Positions 29,121-32,875 of a stretch of DNA of 32,875 nucleotides are shown one piece after another. The first letter of the stretch is position 1, and each line of letters opens with the position of its first letter. The DNA lies in IMG/VR virus record IMGVR_UViG_3300028025_003217, positions 1 to 32,875 of that record. The stretch is one strand, 5' to 3'. The notes below the pieces were generated by a model. That model had not been told where the DNA came from, did no database searches, and saw only the letters and a program-made list of their open reading frames with translations. The DNA comes from a virus. A program made the position numbers and the translations under genes.

Positions 29121-29297
29121 TTATTTTGGCGTTAGTAGCGTATTACAAATTGGGCAGTTAAACCCCCGGTAAATATCATGACCTCCGCCGTAGTCATAGT
29201 CATGGTACTCCCTAATATCACTGTGAGTATACTCTAATACAGATTTACATTTATGACAGGTAATCTGTAAAGCACCCACTGAAATTACTTTAACCAT
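29121..29297 (-). CDS. Zinc-ribbon protein between nadM and nadV, 58 aa
   Basis: A 58-codon frame with CHKCKS at 14-19 and CPICN near 48, a four-Cys zinc ribbon, and a Tyr/Asp/Gly-rich linker (EYHDYDYGGGHD). It follows the nadM stop by 3 nt and has GGAT before the ATG. Possibly a regulator or RNA-binding adaptor of the operon; unproven. Confidence 0.7.
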   Translation of the reverse strand: MVKVISVGALQITCHKCKSVLEYTHSDIREYHDYDYGGGHDIYRGFNCPICNTLLTPK

Positions 29298-29300
29298 CTT

Positions 29301-30356
29301 TTATCCAATGTTGATAAAGTTGTCGATAATGTGGAAGTGATCTTCAAACATTTTCTCTTGCTTTACGTCTTTGAAAGGAACCCAGAATGCTTTTTCCGCA
29401 TCGTCAGAACCCTTGACCTTTGGAAGTTCACCAACACCAAGATCAAGGAAGAATGCTTGGGTAATAGTACGACCGCGAGCAGAACGGTTTGGAGCATCAA
29501 AAGTCTTTGAAGCTTTGATCGAACCTTTAAGCACAGGAACTGGAACCTTGATACGAGTTTCTTCTCGCAGTTCACGGATAGCACCGTCAAGCATAGTTTC
29601 CTCTTGATTTAGGAACCCGCCTGGTAGCGCCCATTGACCTTTGCCTGGCATATCGCCTCGCTTCACAAGAAGAATGTGACCTGACTGAACTACAACAGCA
29701 TCAACAGTCATAAAGGTTGGAGGGAAAGGAGCAGATTTCCATGCTTCCTTGTACCGTTTAACCATTTCATATTCTTGACGAACAACTTTCATTTCTGGCT
29801 TATTAAGAATACCGGCCATGCAAGATAGAGTTTTATCAGGCATGATACAAGAAAGTTCTTCGAAGTCGGTGTAGTCCATCTGAGTGAGGACTGTCTTACG
29901 AATATCAGTAGCGTTAATACCGTCAACGTTCGGCACTTCAACATGGTCCTTCCAACGAGGGAAGATGTTCAAGTAGTAACTAGTGCTATCCTTAGAGTGA
30001 CCAATCAGACCAACATCTTGCGCGTTCGGGACAGTAGCATCAACAATCCGTTGGATTGCATTGACCCATTTATTGTCGTCATATGGGAAGTCAGACACAG
30101 GAACAACTTTTACACGAGGAATCTTTACTCGACCTTGAGCACCTTCATAAGTGAAGTGCTGCGGCTCAGTAAAGCAGGCTTCAATCATAGCCTTGCGTTC
30201 TTCAAATGTAAAGGGATTTCGAATATTTCTTGCAGCAAAGCTAGAGCCGACTACTACGACTACTTCTTTTGCTTGTTCAAGTGCAGCTTCGATTACTGCT
30301 TTGTGTCCATTGTGAAACGGCTGGAACCGACCGATAAATACTAGTGCATCACGCAT
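29301..30356 (-). CDS. nadM: Bifunctional NMN adenylyltransferase / Nudix hydrolase
   Basis: 351 residues. The N-terminal half is an NMN adenylyltransferase: GRFQPFHNGHKAV with HxGH at 15-18 and NATDIRK at 148-154. It joins NMN and ATP into NAD+. The C-terminal half has a Nudix box at 247-269 (G x5 E x7 REL x EE x R I), with Arg where the consensus has Gly, typical of ADP-ribose pyrophosphatases in such fusions (Synechocystis, Francisella, phage KVP40). It would break down ADP-ribose while NAD+ is rebuilt. First gene of the NAD operon. Confidence 0.94.
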   Translation of the reverse strand: MRDALVFIGRFQPFHNGHKAVIEAALEQAKEVVVVVGSSFAARNIRNPFTFEERKAMIEACFTEPQHFTYEGAQGRVKIPRVKVVPVSDFPYDDNKWVNAIQRIVDATVPNAQDVGLIGHSKDSTSYYLNIFPRWKDHVEVPNVDGINATDIRKTVLTQMDYTDFEELSCIMPDKTLSCMAGILNKPEMKVVRQEYEMVKRYKEAWKSAPFPPTFMTVDAVVVQSGHILLVKRGDMPGKGQWALPGGFLNQEETMLDGAIRELREETRIKVPVPVLKGSIKASKTFDAPNRSARGRTITQAFFLDLGVGELPKVKGSDDAEKAFWVPFKDVKQEKMFEDHFHIIDNFINIG

Positions 30357-30358
30357 TT

Positions 30359-30401
30359 GTAAAAACTCCTTTTACAGTTAATATAGTTCTCTCTGAACTA
30401 T
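30359..30401 (-). promoter_or_regulatory. nadM leader: two hairpins, ribosome site in the second loop
   Basis: ATAGTTC-AGAGA-GAACTAT (30401-30383) starts where transcription from the promoter at 30408-30436 should begin. GTAAAA-GGAGT-TTTTAC (30375-30359) presents GGAG in a 5-nt loop two nt before the ATG. Confidence 0.64.
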
Positions 30402-30407
30402 ACATAT

Positions 30408-30436
30408 AATATAACCTATTTAACTCGTCTTAGCAA
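30408..30436 (-). promoter_or_regulatory. Promoter TTGCTA-N17-TATATT of the NAD operon
   Basis: -35 TTGCTA at 30436-30431, 17-nt spacer, -10 TATATT at 30413-30408. Expected start of RNA about 30400, at the base of the first leader hairpin. Confidence 0.7.
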
Positions 30437-30452
30437 GAGCTAAATTAAAGTG

Positions 30453-30830
30453 TTAGCTTTTCTTTATATAAAAAATGTGATCACCTACCATACCAATCAT
30501 AGTATAACTACTAGCCCAGTATGGGTGAATTGACTTTTCATGGTAGTATAGAGCTTTGGTTCCGAGCATAATCTCAGGATTATACAGCGCATCACTAGCT
30601 ACAAGTACTGCATCAGCAAACGCTTCAAGGTCTTTTGGTTTATCAGACTTACCATCGCCTGTCCAAGAAAAAGCCCCAGGCTGCCAAACTACTTCACAAA
30701 CAGTATCTGGAAAAGCAGGGTCTGCAACACGATTTAGCGTAACTTCTGCTACCATTAGCTTAGCATCAAAGTCCTGATCTCGTGCTTCAAAGTAGATATT
30801 AAGTGCCATGCACATAAGAGCTGTCATCAT
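30453..30830 (-). CDS. SleB/CwlJ-type cell-wall hydrolase (Hydrolase_2), 125 aa
   Basis: LNIYFEARDQ at 10-19 carries the catalytic Glu of this family, followed by VAEVTLNRV, PDTVCEVVWQPGAFSW and a late LYYHEKSIHPYW block, as in SleB/CwlJ catalytic domains that cut peptidoglycan. It has no signal peptide or binding domain, so it is a bare catalytic unit. It could be the phage's lysis enzyme or a wall-remodelling enzyme. Its location next to metabolic genes, with no holin seen here, is notable. Its ribosome site is weak. Confidence 0.8.
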   Translation of the reverse strand: MMTALMCMALNIYFEARDQDFDAKLMVAEVTLNRVADPAFPDTVCEVVWQPGAFSWTGDGKSDKPKDLEAFADAVLVASDALYNPEIMLGTKALYYHEKSIHPYWASSYTMIGMVGDHIFYIKKS

Positions 30831-30884
30831 TGTATGTTCTTTTCTTTCATTAAACGAAATATTCGAAAAGTTAAGGAAAATCTT

Positions 30885-31238
30885 TTAGTAGATTTGCCTA
30901 TCAATATGAGCTTTTGCTTTTTCTGCACTTAAGAAGTAATACTCGGCAGAATCAATATACATCTTCAAATCTTCTTCTGGAATTGCCTGAGTTTCTCCAC
31001 TAGACATAGAGCAGTACAGTACAGGGCCTGTAGTAATCCACTCACAACGTACTTCCTCTCCCTCAAGAACATAAGTACCTCTACCTACTATAGACCATTC
31101 TTCGATTTTGTAACTACGAAGAGGCTTATTGTACCGAGACCACTCAACTCCATGTTGATCAGTCATAGTAATTTTTTCACGACCAAAACCATTAAGTTCT
31201 TCATGCACTGCATAAAATTTGTCGCCTACTTTAAACAT
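30885..31238 (-). CDS. Conserved hypothetical protein, 117 aa
   Basis: A beta-rich protein (VGDKFYAVHEEL, GVEWSRYNKPLRSYKIEEWS, IVGRGTYVLEGE) resembling small phage proteins of unknown function. Overlaps the YspA gene by 13 nt. Confidence 0.68.
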   Translation of the reverse strand: MFKVGDKFYAVHEELNGFGREKITMTDQHGVEWSRYNKPLRSYKIEEWSIVGRGTYVLEGEEVRCEWITTGPVLYCSMSSGETQAIPEEDLKMYIDSAEYYFLSAEKAKAHIDRQIY

Positions 31239-31606
31239 GGGGTAACTACCTCTATATTATGTTGCATTGCTTGTTTAATCATATCTCTAGTGCCAGCTCC
31301 GCCTCTAAAGGCAACTACTAGATCTGGCTTACCTTCTTGAATCATTTGCAGGTTCCTTACTGGCCCTGCGTTACGTCCGTAACGAACCCAATCCGCTGGA
31401 AAAGAAACTACTGGAACATTTATAAATTCTGCCCAGTTCTTAGCCAACCTATCGGCACCTCGTGCTTCTCCTTGAATCACTGCCATATCAGGGTGTTCTA
31501 GAAGTAATTCAGTAAGAAAGTTGAATAGGAAGTCCATTTCTATATCATTGATTGAGCCGTCTGGATTCTTTCCATAATCTCGACCACCACAAACTAATAC
31601 TCTCAT
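31226..31606 (-). CDS. YspA-type SLOG protein (DUF2493), 126 aa
   Basis: MRVLVCGGRDY, VIQGEARGADRLAKNWAE, FPADWVRYGRNAGPVRN and VVAFRGGAGTRDMIKQA are the full set of DUF2493/YspA motifs, a Rossmann-like SLOG fold proposed to bind nucleotide-derived ligands such as ADP-ribose or NAD products. The ATG at 31606 overlaps the upstream stop (ATGA). Ligand unproven; closeness to the NAD operon is suggestive only. Confidence 0.84.
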   Translation of the reverse strand: MRVLVCGGRDYGKNPDGSINDIEMDFLFNFLTELLLEHPDMAVIQGEARGADRLAKNWAEFINVPVVSFPADWVRYGRNAGPVRNLQMIQEGKPDLVVAFRGGAGTRDMIKQAMQHNIEVVTPCLK

Positions 31607-31974
31607 TGTACGTTCCACCACGAAGCCATTTCAACAGCCATTTGCTCAGCTTCAATCTCCCAAGGACGCTCCAAATACGGAACATCATCAGAAACTTCCT
31701 GACCACGCCAGTAAGCTTTACCATGAGAGCGCACAAGGCGGCCAGTAACATACTGGTCAATGTGTACCATTTCATGGAAAACAGTGACCGGATCTACCGA
31801 AGCTACTCGTACCATGTATAAGTCCTCGTCACCGATCACGTATCCGTGCATCAGGTCTGCCAGTTCTGGCTTGACCTCAATATCTACCTCTAGATCCTCG
31901 TCAATAAGATGAAGCCTGGCTGCGGCGAACGCAGCCAGGTCATACAGAGTTTTATCGTCTGCAATAATAATCAT
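31603..31974 (-). CDS. Zincin-like metallopeptidase-fold protein, 123 aa
   Basis: TVFHEMVHIDQYVTG holds HExxH, and ERPWEIEAEQMAVEMA about 35 residues later supplies a likely third ligand Glu, as in small zincin proteins. Of three in-frame ATGs (31989, 31980, 31974) the last has AAAGGG at a proper distance. May be a protease or a structural relative. It follows a promoter with a long inverted repeat. Confidence 0.76.
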   Translation of the reverse strand: MIIIADDKTLYDLAAFAAARLHLIDEDLEVDIEVKPELADLMHGYVIGDEDLYMVRVASVDPVTVFHEMVHIDQYVTGRLVRSHGKAYWRGQEVSDDVPYLERPWEIEAEQMAVEMASWWNVQ

Positions 31975-31983
31975 GTTCATCCC

Positions 31984-32012
31984 TTTCATGTTATATACAC
32001 AATAACATGAAA
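31984..32012. promoter_or_regulatory. Perfect 11-bp inverted repeat over the -10 and start region (operator candidate)
   Basis: TTTCATGTTAT / ATAACATGAAA with a 7-nt centre. It overlaps the -10 of the promoter at 31999-32027 and reaches the ribosome site of the zincin gene. Either a repressor site or, in RNA, part of a hairpin. A half-site TCATGTTAT recurs in the promoter at 27445-27474. Confidence 0.6.
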
Positions 32013-32027
32013 CAAGCTGTTGAGCAA
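31999..32027 (-). promoter_or_regulatory. Promoter TTGCTC-N17-TATTGT
   Basis: -35 TTGCTC at 32027-32022, -10 TATTGT at 32004-31999, 17-nt spacer ending ATGT. Drives the zincin-YspA genes; located just after the dUTPase stop. Confidence 0.6.
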
Positions 32028-32028
32028 G

Positions 32029-32541
32029 TTACGACTTAACACCAGTAGATCCAAAACCACCAGCTCGATCAGTTTTCTGAACGGGAGCGGTATCTGTCTT
32101 TTCAATGGTGTATGCGAGTGTTACAATCAATTCCCCTTGGGCAATGCGATCTCCATCGCACACAATCTGATCAACACCTGAAATATTGTAGAGCGTCACG
32201 AAGCACGGATCTACGTAATCACTATCAATAACACCCTCACAGTTGAACAAGGTTAGACCTTGCTTAAGGCTAATCCCACTACGTGGGTGAAATCGCACAC
32301 TATGACCTAGAGGAATATCTAGAATAAGGTTTAGCGGAACGAGTGTACGAGCGCCTGCTGGAATAGTAATAGAGCTAAAAGCATTTACTACCAAATTACT
32401 AGGAGCGGTTTCTCCATAGCGATAGCACTTAACGATGGTGCTCGGTACTAGAGAGGCATGTACGTCAAAGCATGCTGAGCCTGCTGTAGCCAACTTAGGT
32501 AAGTAAGCTGACTCATGTGTTTTGTAAACTTTTAACATCAT
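32029..32541 (-). CDS. dut: dUTPase (trimeric type)
   Basis: 170 residues. All five dUTPase motifs are present: ATAGSACFDVHA (motif 1), a strand ending in HPRSGISLKQGL (2), EGVIDSDYVDP (3), GDRIAQGELIV (4) and the C-terminal RAGGFGSTG arm (5). It splits dUTP to dUMP and PPi, keeping uracil out of phage DNA and feeding dTTP synthesis. An insertion of about 25 residues after motif 1 makes it longer than average. ATGATG at the start; the first ATG overlaps the upstream stop. Confidence 0.93.
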   Translation of the reverse strand: MMLKVYKTHESAYLPKLATAGSACFDVHASLVPSTIVKCYRYGETAPSNLVVNAFSSITIPAGARTLVPLNLILDIPLGHSVRFHPRSGISLKQGLTLFNCEGVIDSDYVDPCFVTLYNISGVDQIVCDGDRIAQGELIVTLAYTIEKTDTAPVQKTDRAGGFGSTGVKS

Positions 32542-32813
32542 GCTCCTTTAATAACAAAACCTTCAGTGGAGCGATTCTTCCAAACATGAGAAGCATCAAC
32601 CCGAATAAACGGCTTATTGCGTTCTTCTTTGTTTGGATTTTCGATAGTGAGTACTACGCGCTTACCTGCCCGAAAAGCTTTAAGCTGGTTAGCTACTCGG
32701 TCGCCAGATGCCAGATACTCACTGCGTAGTGAGTTGGTCATCTTGCGAGCTACATTGCGGTAGAGACCTGACGATGTGTAGTTCTTACCGGACGATTTTT
32801 TACCTTTTGCCAT
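32538..32813 (-). CDS. Conserved basic phage protein, 91 aa
   Basis: A Lys/Ser/Arg-rich N-terminus (MAKGKKSSGKNYTSSGLYRN) and a beta-rich C-terminal half (KRVVLTIENPNKEERNKPFI). Similar short basic proteins accompany replication genes in many phages. Probably nucleic-acid-binding; unproven. AGGAG upstream; ATGA overlap with dut. Confidence 0.74.
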   Translation of the reverse strand: MAKGKKSSGKNYTSSGLYRNVARKMTNSLRSEYLASGDRVANQLKAFRAGKRVVLTIENPNKEERNKPFIRVDASHVWKNRSTEGFVIKGA

Positions 32814-32816
32814 CTA

Positions 32817-32875
32817 TTACTCCTGGGCTAAAATTCTAAGAAGGATGCGAGTTAAGATTAAATCTTTGTTTGGTT
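32817..32875 (-). CDS. C-terminal end of a gene running off the right edge
   Basis: A frame open to the edge ends with about 18 residues (ILTRILLRILAQE at the end) and TAA, 3 nt before the next ATG and with AGGAG in its last codons, like other gene junctions here. Too short to name. Confidence 0.4.
   Translation of the reverse strand, partial: PNKDLILTRILLRILAQE

Noticed and set aside
1-32875. CRISPR arrays, insertion sequences or integrase/attachment sites
   Set aside because: No spaced direct repeats, transposase motifs or recombinase genes were seen.

Overview
The window is a piece of a large tailed-phage genome with about 43-45 % G+C by eye. The host is probably an alphaproteobacterium, plausibly marine; no host is stated by the sequence itself. 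Two independent signs point there. The window encodes a circularly permuted (two-piece) tmRNA, an arrangement typical of Alphaproteobacteria. It also encodes a PlcP-Agt lipid-remodelling gene pair, best known from alphaproteobacteria and other marine heterotrophs under phosphate starvation. Dense packing, ATGA/TAATG overlaps, very short genes and T4-type nucleotide genes mark it as phage.

Layout. Positions 1-2522 (+ strand) hold the end of a virion (tail-type) protein, then a PlcP-like metallophosphoesterase overlapping an Agt-like glycosyltransferase. A symmetric terminator at 2521-2549 separates this from everything to the right, which is on the - strand and reads right to left. Going down from the right edge: dUTPase, a zincin-like protein, a YspA/SLOG protein and a SleB-type hydrolase (32.8-30.4 kb); a promoter-to-terminator NAD-salvage operon of nadM-Nudix, a zinc-ribbon peptide and nadV (30.4-27.5 kb); zinc-finger, metallophosphatase and DUF6915 genes and an SPFH membrane protein with a micro-protein partner (27.4-22.6 kb); a Toprim protein and a deaminase, then a phosphatase, a proteasome-like protein and small genes (22.5-17.0 kb); the tmRNA, an AbrB-type regulator and a small outer-membrane barrel (16.8-15.8 kb); a sugar/nucleotidyl cluster and HAD phosphatases (15.8-10.7 kb); a cREC protein, a deoxyribosyltransferase-like enzyme and many tiny genes (10.7-4.4 kb); a duplicated HNH endonuclease and a dNMP kinase (4.4-2.5 kb).

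How it works together (inference). The - strand block looks like an early/middle metabolic region. Its themes are dNTP supply (dNMP kinase, dUTPase, deaminase, 5'-nucleotidase), NAD+ rebuilding from nicotinamide, ribosome rescue by tmRNA, and envelope modification (small porin-like barrel, SPFH protein, nucleotidyl-sugar genes, PlcP-Agt). Operons are separated by compact terminator/promoter junctions that share a TTGC-N17-TANNNT promoter form. About 18 genes of 36-58 codons were recovered by reading the gaps between longer genes; nearly all are locked to neighbours by stop/start overlaps.
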